A stretch of 64,000 nucleotides of DNA from Cytospora piceicola (lineage: Eukaryota; Ascomycota; Sordariomycetes; Diaporthales; Cytosporaceae): the NCBI GenBank assembly GCA_023375675.1, contig JALQBC010000007.1:744001-808000 (forward strand), given 5' to 3'. Shown piece by piece: positions 36,574 to 48,197 of this stretch (its first letter is position 1; each line of letters begins with the position of its first letter). The translations under genes and the position numbers were made by a program. The notes beneath the pieces were generated by a model, which worked only from the letters and a program-made list of their open reading frames with translations, was not told the origin of the DNA and made no database searches.

Positions 36574-36588
36574 CAAGAAAACAGCAGC

Positions 36589-39038
36589 ATGCTCCTCTTA
36601 AACAATTTCATATTGATCATGGGCTGGTCACTCGCCCCCGCCACGGCGGAGAGCTTGTCGTCCTATGTCAACCCGATGGTGAGATACTTATCTCCTGATT
36701 CCAAAACGATACCGAACGATATTTAATATGGAACACAAGGTGGGCAGTGAAGGCGAAGGCCATAACTTCCCAGGCGTCAGCCGGCCGTTCGGCATTGTAA
36801 AGATGGGCCCCGATGTGGTCCAAGGCGACCTCGACGCATATGCGGGCTATCTACCCCAAGGCGAGATCAACGGCTTCAGCATGTTGCACCTGAGCGGTGA
36901 CGGAGGTGCTCCAATGTACGGCGTTGTGTCCCAGATGCCCGCGGGAGATGGAGTCAAGTCATTCGGCTTGGATACAGTGGTCAAGGACAAGCGGGCTATG
37001 CCTGATATGGCCGAGGTGGGCTACTACAAGACATCTCTGGCCTCGGGGGTCACCGTCGAGCTCGCCGGGACGGAGAAGGCTGGCATGTACCGGTACTTGT
37101 GGCCCAAGAAGAAGTTTCCTGCGCCTGTGATCGTGGTCGACGTTCATCATGCCCTCGGCTCTCACATGTGGAAGAACCTCGAGCAGCACTACAAGCACGG
37201 CAGTCTCGAGGTGACTGATGGTGGGAAGCGTTATATTGGTTCTGCGCAGTTTGAGAATGTAAGCCTCAGCATCATTTATGAGATATATCCTGGCGGGGAA
37301 ACCGCCCCAAAAGGGTAATCTGGAAGACTAACAGAACTAGGGATGGAATCGAGCCTCTATATGGACCGTCCACTTCTGCGGCCACTTCGACGATCCAGCG
37401 CCACAAGACTACCAAACCTTCAAGAACGCCCAGTTAGAGAGGGGAGGCGACAAAGTCGAATCCGACCAGCCAGTAGGGGCGAGATTCTTCTTCAGTCGTG
37501 ACGAGCGTATCATCACTTCCAGAGTCGGAGTCTCGTTCATCTCCACTGAACAGGCCTGTGCCAACGTGGAGTCTCAAATCCCGCCTGGCACCACCTTAAC
37601 GTCGTTGATCCTCGAGACACGGGCCGCCTGGAACAAAGATGTATTTTCCAAGATAACGACCACCGACAACAGGTCATCGGAAAGGCTCGAGCAACTATAC
37701 ACATCGCTGTACCACATGCACCTACACCCAACCGACAAGACCGGCGAGAACCAGGCCTGGCAGTCGGACGAGCCCTACTACGACGACATCTCCACCTTCT
37801 GGCACCTGTCCCGCTGCGCGACCGCCCTCCTGCACATCCTCCAGCCCGGGCGGTACACCGGCCTGATCCGCTCCCTGATCGACACGTGGCGGCACACGGG
37901 CTACCTGCCCGACAGCCGCATCGCCTTCTCCAACGGGGCGACCCAGGGCGGCTCCAACGCCGACAACGTCCTCGCCGACGCCTACGTCAAGGGCGTCCGC
38001 GCGGGGGTCGACTGGGAGGACGGCCTGTCGGCCATGCTCGCCGACGCCGACGAGCAGCCGCCCGGCGACGGCGACCCGCGCGACCGGCACGGGTCCGTCC
38101 GCCACGGCCGCGGCGCGCTCGACGACTGGCGCGCCGACGGCTTCCTCACCACCGCCCAGGACAGGAGCGTCAGCCGCACGGTCGAGTACAGCGCCAACGA
38201 CTTCTGCGTCTGGCAGGTCGCCAGGGGGGTCGGGCGCGCCGGCCCCGCCGACCCCGACGCCTACCTGCGGCGCAGCAGGAACTGGCGGAACCTCTGGGAC
38301 GCGGACGCCACCTCTCTCGGCCACAGGGGCTTCCTGCAGCCGCGGGACCCCGGCAAGGCGCTCCAGCACCACGTGGACCCGAGGTTCTGCAGCCGCGCCG
38401 GGGACGCCGCGGGGTGCGACTGGGGCGGCCTGTGCTACCACGGCTCGCTGTGGTCGTACAGCTTCGGCGCGCACCACGACATGGCGGAGCTCGTGGCGCG
38501 GGCCGGGGGGAGGGAGCGGTTCGTGGAGAGGCTGGACGCGTTCTTCGCCCCGGCGAACGGGCTGCAGGACCAGTGGAACCCGACGGCCTTCACCACGCCG
38601 TACCTGTACAGCTTCGCCGACAGGCAAGACCTGACGGTGGCGGCGGTCCGGAAAATCGCCAGGGAACGGTTCCAGCTCAAGCCGGACGGGCTGTCTGGGG
38701 CGTCGGGCGGCGGCGCCATGGAGAGCTGGCTTCTGTGGGCCATGATTGGTCTCTACCCGATGACGGGGCAGACGACGTTCCTGATTGGGAGCCCCTGGTT
38801 TACCGACCTGACGATTGACCTGGGTGGTGGAAAGAACTTAGTGATCAAGGCCGAGGGAGAAAGTGACACGACGTACTATGTGCAGCGCTTGAAGGTGAAC
38901 GGGAAGGAATGGTATCAGAACTGGCTTACGTGGGAGGATATATTTGCGCAAGGGGGCACGCTGGACTTTGTTCTTGGACCTGAGCCTGTCATTTGGGCAG
39001 TAGATGACGTTCCTCCTAGCCCAGCGACTGGGCTATAA
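36589..39038 (+). CDS. secreted GH92-family protein (alpha-1,2-mannosidase fold), probably with altered active site
   Basis: Three exons: 36589-36678, 36740-37258, 37341-39038; 768 residues. A signal peptide (residues 1-20, MLLLNNFILIMGWSLAPATA) points to secretion. The GH92 start is SSYVNPMVGSEGEGHNFPGV and SRPFGIVKMGPD; later come NRASIWTVHFCGHF, TSLYHMHLHPT, ESWLLWAMIGLYPMTGQTTF and LIGSPWF. The length is usual for the family, which removes mannose from N-glycans with calcium. Two spots differ from the family pattern as I recall it. The usual Y-E-G-x-x-W-x-Y segment reads YHGSLWSY, with His570 where the acid Glu is expected. The usual G-N-[DS]-D-x-G-A-M loop reads GASGGGAM, with Gly659 replacing the Asp. 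This suggests weak or no mannosidase activity, or a changed mechanism. Residues 260-640 are encoded in very GC-rich codons. Confidence 0.87.
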
Positions 39039-39738
39039 TTAGTTGCCTTGTCTAATGCTATCGTCTTCGAGGTTTACAAACCTGGCAAGTTGCAAACACG
39101 GAGAAGGGGGGGGGGGGGAAGGTCGTGTGACAAGCGACAGGAAATAATGTACCGTCAATCATGACTGTAGTAGAGAAGCAGTGTGATATTCTCTTGAATT
39201 CGTAACCCCTTGTCGACGATCACAACCGCTCCTATAAGACCCTCTCGTGTGGGTTTGATACCTATCCATCATCAATCATCTATGATGCTAGCCTGGGTTT
39301 TGAATCCCCAAACTCTCAACAGCATCAATATTTAACAGCAGCCCGCGGCGCTGACGGTCGAATCCCTAGCCTCCCACGCTCGCTGACTTGGTTAGACGGT
39401 GTCCCCATCCCCTCGACCACTCCCCTGTCCACTATCATTGCATAGGAGTAGTAATATGGCAACACCCTCCAGGTAAGACCCTGATGATCGTTGGGCTATG
39501 CTATCGCGGGTTCCTTCGATTACTGCGGACTTTCGTCGTTGCTGGCTCAACAGTCATGACTTGTCCTACCCCCAAAAGTTCCCTCTCCGGCTGAGACGCC
39601 ACAAAATGGCCACTGGCTTTCAGAAGTTGGTCGCGCAGAATAATATGATGCCTGAGCTGCAGACCTACTTGAGCAGAACTCAGGGCTCAATAATCAAGGT
39701 TTTCCACGTGCGAACGTGCACCCGAGCATGCACGAGCC
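39039..39738. other. intergenic between convergent genes
   Basis: A G13 run at 39106-39118 lies 68 nt after the GH92 stop. A 46-codon frame with a plausible ATG at 39606 has no family match and overlaps the E2 3' end; not called as a gene. Confidence 0.5.
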
Positions 39739-40778
39739 TCAGGTAAGATCGATAATCTCGACTTGCTTCATCCGTCTCTTCTTCTCGGGCACACGGGCAA
39801 CAGCGCCCGGAACCGTATCATCATCCTGTTGCTTTTGGACACGAGACTGCGACCGGGCCACGTCGTCCACCTCAGGTTCGCACTTGCGCTTGAGTGTGGT
39901 GGTCTCCGGACGTGACGATCCTACTACCAGCGGGCTCGGCCTTGGTGGTGTCTCCTCGACTGGTTTTGGCTGATACTCCGACACCAGCGCCTGCATGGCC
40001 CTGGTCAACTTGGGATAGTCAGCCTGCACGCGCGCGTGCTTGTAGGGACAGCTGAACTGGGTCCTCCTGGCGTTGGCGCCGTGCTGTCGGGCTAGGTCGC
40101 TCAGCATTTCCTGGCCGTTCTGGCGGACGTAATTCTGCAGCCACGTCTTGGCGGCGGGTTCTGCCTCTCTTTCTAGGTAGTCCAGTAGAAGGCACTTCCA
40201 CGTGGTGAATTGGACGAAGGCGTTGAACTCGGGGTTATTCCCTTTACCAGGCTCGTGCTTATACGGCTCGTTGTCCAGGAGAGAGCGTACAACTATGAGG
40301 ACAGTGTGGCACTTGGATGTTTTCGAATTAGTAGTTTTCGCGAGTGAATGTGCCCTTGGAGTCATATGATGTCCAAGATGCAAGCAACTCCCACACATCC
40401 TTCGTCTGAATATAGCAACTTGGAGGAGGTAGGAAACTGGCGGAGGCTACTCACGGTCATGCTGTAGGCCCAAGGCTCCCCTTGCCAAGTACCAAGTATG
40501 CTCAGGCACACCTTTCCATCAACGTATAGATTGGGATGGATCCGGTCGCCGGTATGCTGGATGAACTTGACAGTAGGGGGCTTCATGGGGTAATCGCGGG
40601 GGATCTCAAAATGCAGCTTGATGAGTTTGTGCCGGTAAAGGCTGTCATCCGGGCCAACGACGTAGGCGTCAAACTTGAGCAGGTCATCATCCTTGAATAC
40701 GACGAAGTAGTCGGGATTATCCTTCTCGAGCTCCTTGCGCTCCTTGGCCATTCGTTTTATAGCCAGGCCTGTCGCCAT
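39739..40778 (-). CDS. ubiquitin-conjugating enzyme E2, UBE2Z-like
   Basis: Two exons on the minus strand, 40778-40455 and 40311-39739, with a 143-nt intron; 298 residues. The E2 fold shows the HPN motif at residues 81-83 and the catalytic Cys91 within GKVCLSILGTWQGEPW. After the splice it continues CHTVLIVVRSLLDNEPYKHE, then NPEFNAFVQFTTWKCLLLDY. The ILGTWxGxxW run and the long C-terminal helices after the active site fit the UBE2Z/BIRC6-like branch rather than the short Ubc4/5 type. The last 90 residues are disordered, with a basic patch KKRRMK near the end that could be a nuclear signal. The partner E3 and substrate cannot be told. Confidence 0.88.
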
Positions 40779-42775
40779 TGTTGGTTGTTGAGTATGGGCC
40801 TTTGGCCTTGGGACGTTAGTTTGAGGGGCAGTTCCTTCCCAGACTTTACTCGAGTGATTTCAGGAGAAAACCGGTGGTTGATTAGACCCACGAGGCTCTT
40901 ATAGAGAATAAGAGAAGGGGGGGAGACGAATGTATGTGTCTCAATACCCTTAGGGTATGGTTGGAGCGACTGGTGATCTGAATTCAATGGTGCAGACAAT
41001 GGTTCGAGGATTCACAAAACGCCGGACGATTTTCAATGTCAGGAGAGCCAAATGCCGGTCTTAGCGTTTACAGGGCAACGGACGCTTGGGTGGATATTGA
41101 CTTCAGGACTGGCCCGGGTCTCTGGTTAGATGCGAGTAGAGGTGTCAAAAGTAGTAAGCACGCAAGTTGAGAATAGAATTTGTTTTTTGTTTGTGTTTGC
41201 GTTTGCATTTGTCAGTGTGAACGTCTGTCATTGGGAGGTAATAAACAGTGGTAAGTCTTGTTACTGTCTCTCTCTCTCTCTCTCTGTTGATGCGGGATGA
41301 CAACTCAAAGGTGCTCTAGCAACGGCAGACGAACGGGGCGATGCGGGACGGACAGAAGTGACAAAGTAAAACGGACAATGAGCTCGAGCTTGCGCTTGGA
41401 CCACCGTGAACCACCAGACATTTTAGTTGGTCACCTGCAATTTACCAGCTGGGGAGTCAGTTAGTTGGCAAACGCAAACAGGGCGACAAAGAATAGGACA
41501 ACCTGGGTACTTGGGTACCCTAGGGTAAGTAATATTCTGGTACCTACTTAAGTAAGTAGGTGGCCGGATCTGACTATCGTTTTCTGTGTCTGAGAGTGTA
41601 ACTAAGCTGAGAAACCCGGATGTTCAAGGTCTCTAACCAAGGGCTAATAATGCAAACTGTGATGTACAAAGCAGAAATTAGAAATTAGAAATTAGAATAT
41701 GTTTCTGGTTTTAAGATGCGAGGTGAGATGGATGGTTAGCTATGAGAGGAGGAACAACTCAAAAGGTAAGTTGAATAAATTACCGGTAGTGGTCCAAATG
41801 GGGTAAAGCCCTGTCTCGTGTCAGCCTCCAACGGAAACCACCGTACGTACAGGATTACGCCGTAATAACCAACCAAATGGAGGTGGTCGCAGTACGCAGC
41901 AGCTGGCAGAAAAGCAGCAAAGCAGAGGGCGAGGGCGAGGGCGAGGGTTTTGTGTGTCACCTGCCCAGGTGGTCCCTGGGACTTGTTGGTCCCCCTGTAC
42001 CTGTACCTGTACCTGTACTTGTACCTGGCCCTTATCCCTTGTCCCTTGTCCCTTCAGTGCTTTGCCTTGCATGTGGGGTCACATCATCATCGCCCAAGGA
42101 TCAACTCCGCTTCCGGAAGTGCCCATCCTTGACCCATCACGACGACATCTCTACGCAGTAGGTAATCCGTCCGTACATTTAGCATTGACCAAACCCTTTT
42201 CTTGACTCATTTTCACTCCCCAGAAAATAGCATGAAAGGCTCCCCTGTATATATTGCGTGGTTTACTGTATTTTCATGCCATAAACACTCTTGTTTCATT
42301 GACCCACACAATGCGGTGACAGGTGATGTTAAAGGTACCTACCGGTGAAGCCCAGATATCACAAGAACCCAAGAACCCAAGAACCCGAGGCTTTCCCTCA
42401 TCATCTACTCCCGAGATATACATTTTGGATTCCCGGGTCGCCCTGCCCTGAATACAACCTTGAATCATCTGCAAGTTTCCTTTCCACTTCAGCACCTTGC
42501 AATTGCAGTCTCTGGAAAGTACAAAAAACCAGCTGCCAGTTGCAGAGAGGAATCGTTGGATTGTCAACCCGGACATCAACTGCACGCCGTCGGACAAAAC
42601 CCATGACAAGGCCCGGTTTTGGCGGCCACTGGGGACTGACCACTGGCGACCACCCTGACCTCCTAAAAGCTAGCCCACCCAAGGTTCTGAAAAGGACCAA
42701 GGGTGGTCGAACCTGCCTGATTCTTTGGGACGAGATACTATCACAACAACATCACCACTAGCAGCTTGGCCTACA
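40779..42775. other. 2-kb intergenic between divergent E2 and Atos genes
   Basis: No supported gene. It carries many short tandem repeats: (TC)n 41267-41285, GAAATTA x3 41674-41696, GAGGGC 41925-41947, GTACCT 41996-42027 and AAGAACCC x3 42363-42387, plus TACCCTAGGGTA at 41516-41527. Confidence 0.6.
41996..42027. repeat. GTACCT tandem repeat
   Basis: Five hexamer units, the fourth with one change (GTACTT). Confidence 0.8.
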
Positions 42776-45193
42776 ATGCCCATATTCCAGGAGATACTCG
42801 ACCAAGATGATGCCCGAGTGCCTCGATCTGCAGAGGCTGGATTTGAGGCTGAATTTGAGGCTGAAACTCCCACTTCAGAGCATCTTCCAACCCATGGACG
42901 GAGAGAGCTCTTGAGCCAGAGAAATTCTGGCTCCATGAGTCGAAAGATCTCCGAGGAGAGCATTCGGACAGAGCTCTGTGACGGTCCGATACCAGATGAT
43001 CAATTCCCAAACACAACAACTCCCGGACCAGACTTGGCCTCGAACACGACCTCGGACAGGATCGAGCTGATCGAGAGACTGAAAAAAGGAGAGAGCCCTG
43101 CCTGGAGTCCCAAGCGACATGTACGTCCACATCATTGCTTCGAGTCAGTCGTGGGACTTGTAGCATACTGACTGGTGTACCAGCTCGAGTCTCTCTTCCG
43201 TCGAAATAGCCCACGACAGCATTCTGATTGCCCACGGCCAAAGTCGAGCGACTCGCCAGCGCTACCCAGTGTTTCATATGTGAAGGAGACCTCAGATGGA
43301 ATTGGGCAAGAGGCGGAAACCGCTGAGCGGGTGCGAGATGGTCTGGCGATCGAACGACCAAGGTCGGCACTTCATAGTGGCGACTTTACTCAGTCTACGA
43401 CGTCCTCTCGTTACGAGGAAGCAGGCGAAAAGGACAGACGAGAGCCCAACTCGACTCGAAACCAATGGCTTGCGACATCACCCCCTCGGGACTTCAATCC
43501 TTTCAAGTTCGAGAGACCGGAGAGGAGAATTCCCTTTGCCGACTCGCCAGACGGTTTCATATCTTCTTCGACATCATTATCGTCATCTTTATCCTCCAGC
43601 TTCGTTTATAAGCACCCTACAAGTCCTCTTGTCCATTCCGAAAGCAATCACGATCTAGACTTTTCCCTGACCATAGGTAATATTGACATTGGCGCACCCG
43701 TTCCCAGCAGCGCTCCACGACGTCAGACATTAGGAAGCTTTCACTCGGTTCACAATGTACCTATCACGGCTCAGAGGATCCCTACCATGCGGCATGAAGG
43801 AACCTATCCGTACCAAGCTCACCAGCCAAGAAGGTCCCTTACTTCTATCCCGAGCTTTTCGTTGACAGGATCCTCGCCTCAGAACCTGGCGTCCTTGAGG
43901 CGTCCTTCAGTCGGTCTGGAGTCGTCATCACCTCTACACCAGACTTCGATGGTGGGTTCGTATGAAGAGAGCATTCTGCGAGGCCGCATGTCCACAACGC
44001 CATCTAAGCCGTTGGACTTTCTCGCGCAAATCGGCGTCCTCGGTCTTGGAAACTGCAAGAGTAGTCTCCGCTGCCCGACCCACGTGACGTTACCGTTCCC
44101 TGCTGTTTTCTATAGTTATGCCAGCACATCTCATGGAAGATCCAAGAATGACGACGGCCCTAGCCCATATGTCGGTCAGATCGACTTGGAAAACGGTCTA
44201 CCAAATACCACAGAGGCGTCAGCAGCTAGACGGAAGTCTCGCCAGCAAACAGCCTCGGAGGCCAAGCGCCCGCAGAGGGATGGGGATAACGACGTGGACA
44301 TGCCTGATTCGGATCCCAGCGGCGAGACATCCGATCTCAACGCTCGGAAGTCAGCCAAGCAGAAGCGGAGGTCAACCTCCCCCAAGGCACCACCGGGAGG
44401 GAGCTACCGGATTCCTGAGAAGGGCCAGATCCAAATAATCATCAAGAACCAAAATAAGACAGCCGTGAAGCTGTTCCTTGTGCCCTACGATCTGGTGGGT
44501 ATGGAGCCGGGAACCAAGACCTTCATCCGTCAGCGGAGCTACACAGCCGGAGGACCGATCATCGAGAACGTCCCGGACACAGGCAGCGACAAACCGGCAC
44601 TGAGATACCTCGCCCACCTGCACGTCTGCTGCCCTGCTCGGGGCCGATACTACCTCTACAAAAGCATCCGAGTCGTCTTTGCCAACCGCGTACCCGACGG
44701 CAAGGAGAAGCTGAGGAACGAGGTCACGCTCCCCGAGCCGAGATTTACGCCCTACAAGCCCATCAGGGTCATGCACCACTTCGCGACGCAGCAGACGTCG
44801 GGCCCCGGGGCGAGCCTGGCCGCGGAGAAGGCGTTCAGGAGGAGGAGCTCCGGGTTCTCGTTCGGGCAGCGGTTCCCGACGTTCGACCCCAACGTGCCGG
44901 TGCCCAGCCTGCCTCAACTGCGAGCGAGGGCCTCGAGTGTCCAGGACAGGGGCATGGCTGGCGGTCAGGTCCTGGCGCCCGCGCCGGTGCACGCTGGGCC
45001 TGCTACCGCGGCCGCCGTCCCTCCTCTGAGCTTCGCTAAGGGCGAGGTCGGAGGGTATGGGGTCAATAATGCTGGTGGTGCGGGCGGCTCGGCCACGGCT
45101 GAGGGGTTGCTCTCGCTGAGGCTGAGGTCGCTGGGGATGCAGAGTGTGTACCAGCAGGAAGCAGACAAACACGAGGACAACAATGGACCATGA
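42776..45193 (+). CDS. Atos-domain protein (DUF4210 + Chromosome_seg domains)
   Basis: Two exons, 42776-43120 and 43184-45193, with a 63-nt intron (GTACGT..CAG); 784 residues. Residues about 370-455 carry the first Atos domain: SKPLDFLAQIGVLGLGNC, SSLRCPTHVTLPFPAVFYSY, SPYVGQIDLENGL. Residues about 520-625 carry the second: KGQIQIIIKNQNKTAVKLFL, VPYDLVGMEPGTKTFIRQRS, YLAHLHVCCPARGRYYLYKS, IRVVFANRVPDGKEKLRNE. The N-terminal 360 residues and the C-terminal 150 are Ser/Pro- or Gly/Ala-rich and disordered. Atos proteins are nuclear factors (ATOSA/ATOSB in animals); fungal members have been linked to chromosome segregation in meiosis. The exact role here is unknown. Confidence 0.88.
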
Positions 45194-46582
45194 GCATGTC
45201 TGTACCTCATGATTTGAGGGCCTAGGAACCGCGGGCTTCGGTCATAAGTCCCGATCATTGTTCCTGGTTGTTGTATTTCTTGACGGATTGTCACCATGTG
45301 TACCCTAGGGTACACTTACTCGGTAAAGCACCGAGGTTGGAAAGGCGTCGGCATCCTGGAGGCATTGGATAATTTGGCATTTCTTGGGGGGTCTTAAAAC
45401 GAAAAATTCTCATTCCTGTTCTGTTGGGAGTTGGTGGTAAATCGACCTCGTCATGGCCGAGAAGTAGGGTACTCTCAACTCTATTATTATTTATGGGAAA
45501 GGGGGCTCACAGAGCCATGGATACAGCTGGAGATATTCGGGAACTTCACAAATAGACCAAAATCAGAAATTCATCTTAAAATCAGTGGCCTTTGTCAGCT
45601 CCATCTTGTATACGGACAGTGCCGACATTGACAGCAGCCATCCCTTGAAGAGCCCAAGCGGATAAGTTCAAGTATGTAGGCCCCCGAATCAAATGAATCG
45701 GCAAGCGACCTAACTGAAGATATCAACTCTACACCTTGTCATAGTGGCGACGTGGAGTGAGCTGGTTGTGGAACTTCTTCGATCAGTAACGGATTACTCA
45801 CTGTAATATGATCATAATCACGTTGCAGACCGGTTGTTTCCGGGCCTCCTCAGCCAAACTTTGGGTACCTAGGTAGTTACTTACGATCATTTCGCTCATC
45901 ACTCTTTCTCATTATAACACGAAGGCCAGTGGGTATGTGGCATCGTCTCCTATGACCAGGGACGTCCGTTGTGGAAATGCGTCCGTGGTGCTTTCCTTAC
46001 TCCTACAAGATATACCCTTAACTTCTGGAATTCTGTAAGCTGTTTAAATCCTAGACTGAATTCTCCTGAATTGATTTTCAGTCTTCATTTTATATCATTA
46101 CACATGGTACTAATGACAAGGCTTAATGTCCTATAGCCAAGAATCATCCGAGGTTGCCCTCATAAGTGCCGGAGCATAATACTCGTCTTCGTATCTGTAC
46201 GTACTTGAGTAAGTACCTAAGTAGGCAAGTGACATTCAAGTATTCCCACCTGACTGTGCAATACAAACCGCACGCAGTGTTTATACGTAGCCGTGTTGCA
46301 AATTGGGCGTACCATCCGATTATGTGTCAGAGGCTTCTTTCCGTGGGCAAGTTCCATGGTATCAACTGGATAGCTACCCCAGGGTAGGGGCCCAATCAAT
46401 TTTCAATGAATAAATGGTATGGACCTTGCTAAGCCTGGGCATAGCCTCAGGTATGCTTTTACATCTGTACTAGATAACCACGTCCCTCCCATCCGTCCCC
46501 ATTTCTAGTACTCCCCGAACTAGCAAGTTGCAGGATCCGGATGGTGCAACTGAGTGTTTTGACATTGAAATTTCAACGCCCA
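45194..46582. other. intergenic, AT-rich
   Basis: No supported gene. An 18-bp perfect palindrome lies at 45298-45315 and TACCTAGGTA at 45866-45875. Confidence 0.6.
45298..45315. repeat. 18-bp perfect palindrome GTGTACCCTAGGGTACAC
   Basis: About 105 nt after the Atos stop codon; perfect to the last base and the longest of the CCCTAGGG family in this window. Confidence 0.85.
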
Positions 46583-48197
46583 TCAGACCATGCGATGGCC
46601 GTCAGGCATATATGTCCCAGGCTGCGGATAGTAGCTTATGGGCTGCTGGGCAGCACCCTCCAGCCCATGGTAGCCATGGGATTCGTTCATTCCGGTTTGC
46701 GGGGAGTGGAAATCCTGGTAGTAGACAGGGCCCGTCAACCCGTAGTAGGCTTGAGCACCATCCGCCCCTGGTTGCGGGCAGTGAGGGGCGGGATCATAGG
46801 CCGGTGGAGGGGCCAGTGGCTCCTGTGGGCGGTAGGTGGCAGGCTCGTCCGGTCCTGTCATGAGTGAGTCTGCCTTCGAGGGGGTGTGGCTGTTGTCTTG
46901 CGATCCTCCATGGCTAGTGGAAATCTTCGACCATAACGAGGCGATGTACACCCATTTGTCGTTCTGGAGTCTGGCAAACTTGGCGAAACCTGGCATCGAG
47001 CAAACAATGATAGCTAGGTTGATCTCGACGACGCTGTATTGTGAACAATAGTGTGAGCCTCGAGCTCGGATGATTTCATGGGAGCATGAAGAAGTAAACT
47101 TACGTGCAGAGTAGAACGGCGTAGAGATTCCAGGTCTGGTCCGCTGTGTTCTCAACCATCAACACGCGGTATACAAGAGAGACCACATTGGCGACGACAC
47201 CCCTACAAAGATTATTAGCTGGTGACTGCGACCCGCATTCCTCCTTTAGTTGGAGATGAAGGTCTTACAGAAACGCTGTGGAGAATACAGCGGCGACGTT
47301 GATGCGTTTCTTTTTCGACAGTTTAAGCTGGTATAGAATAGGGAGAGGAAGTACGAAGATGAACAAGTCGATCATGATTCCCATCGCAGACTGCACCACG
47401 CCCCAATAGATCGCGTGCTGTGGCTTTCCACTTAGCATAATGACGTGCCAGCTTTGGCCCGGACTTGGGGCGTCAAAATATGCCCCGACGGGAATGCCGG
47501 TGAAGTAAGTCGCAAATGTTATGGCAATTCCAATCCATATTAGGTATTTCTTGGTGCCATTGATGTTGAAGATGTTGCGAAGCAGCAGCAAGAGAGAGGT
47601 TTTGGAGAAGAAAAGTCCGGGAATAAGCAGCATCGCCTGGCTGAATACAATCTATTCCAATAGTTGAGCATATATTCACGACCTAGACTTGACTTGGACA
47701 CCTACCTTGTCGTAGTTTCCCAGGAGCCAACAAGCTGGTATGTCCCACTGATGGCGTACGTACTTGAGTTCTTGTAGTGATTATCGTCAGTTTCCAAGGG
47801 TGCTACTCAAAAGGGAGACTGGGAAGAGAAGCATACGAGCGAACATCATGCACCCTTGGCCGAGGGAGAAAACGAGGGAAAGAAGACAAAAATCTGTGAA
47901 ACCGCCTTGTCAGATATCGAGACCTGGCTCATATTTCGGTGTTGCAGATGGGCAGTGGTGGTGAATGAGCCTACGGTCACTCCATGTCAAATCCTTCCAA
48001 TTTGCATATATTCTTCCAGCCGTGAAGAAAATGGCAGCCACCATCATAATGACCGACACAGCAATGACTGCAGGAGCAAAAGTTGGCGGATTATCGAAGT
48101 TGGATGTTATGCCATTGGGCGGAGTGGCCGCCGCGAACTGGCAAAGGTCGATACCTAAAGCCGCCAGAGCGTCCAATTCCGACTGGATACTAGGCAT
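46583..48197 (-). CDS. seven-helix membrane protein with fungal rhodopsin domain
   Basis: Six exons on the minus strand: 48197-47975, 47893-47837, 47770-47706, 47651-47269, 47202-47104, 47033-46583; frames join to 425 residues. Seven hydrophobic helices follow in order, from APAVIAVSVIMMVAAIFFTA to VEINLAIIVCSMPGF. Between them lie WSDHFCLLSLVFSLGQG, KTSLLLLLRNIF, GKPQHAIYWGVVQSA and the family hallmark MIDLFIFVLPLPIL. This is the rhodopsin-domain (SAT4/PTH11-related) family of fungal plasma-membrane proteins, whose ligands are mostly unknown. The C-terminal 130 residues are a cytosolic tail rich in Pro, Tyr, Gly and Gln. The first donor (GTAGGC) is weak but gives the family-like WSDHF run. 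It neighbours a broken BAHD acyltransferase, divergently. Confidence 0.85.

Larger units (their letters stand above)
35491..36588. other. intergenic between divergent genes
   Basis: It contains TACCTAGGTA (35616-35625), a GATTA microsatellite (35716-35742), and a C13-A8 tract ending 15 nt before the GH92 ATG. No supported gene. Confidence 0.6.

Noticed and set aside
37722..38627. 301-codon open frame antisense to the GH92 gene
   Set aside because: Shadow of a GC-rich coding region; no domain.
39606..39746. 46-codon frame beginning MATGFQKLVAQNN
   Set aside because: No family match, no clear splice partner, overlaps the E2 3' end; cannot be supported.
40995..41020. GGTTCGAGGATTC resembling a tRNA B box
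   Set aside because: No matching A box or cloverleaf arms around it.
41736..41960. Signal-peptide-like minus-strand frame (LALALALCFAAFLPAAAYC)
   Set aside because: Begins with GTG, not ATG, and its hydrophobic run comes from a GAGGGC tandem repeat.
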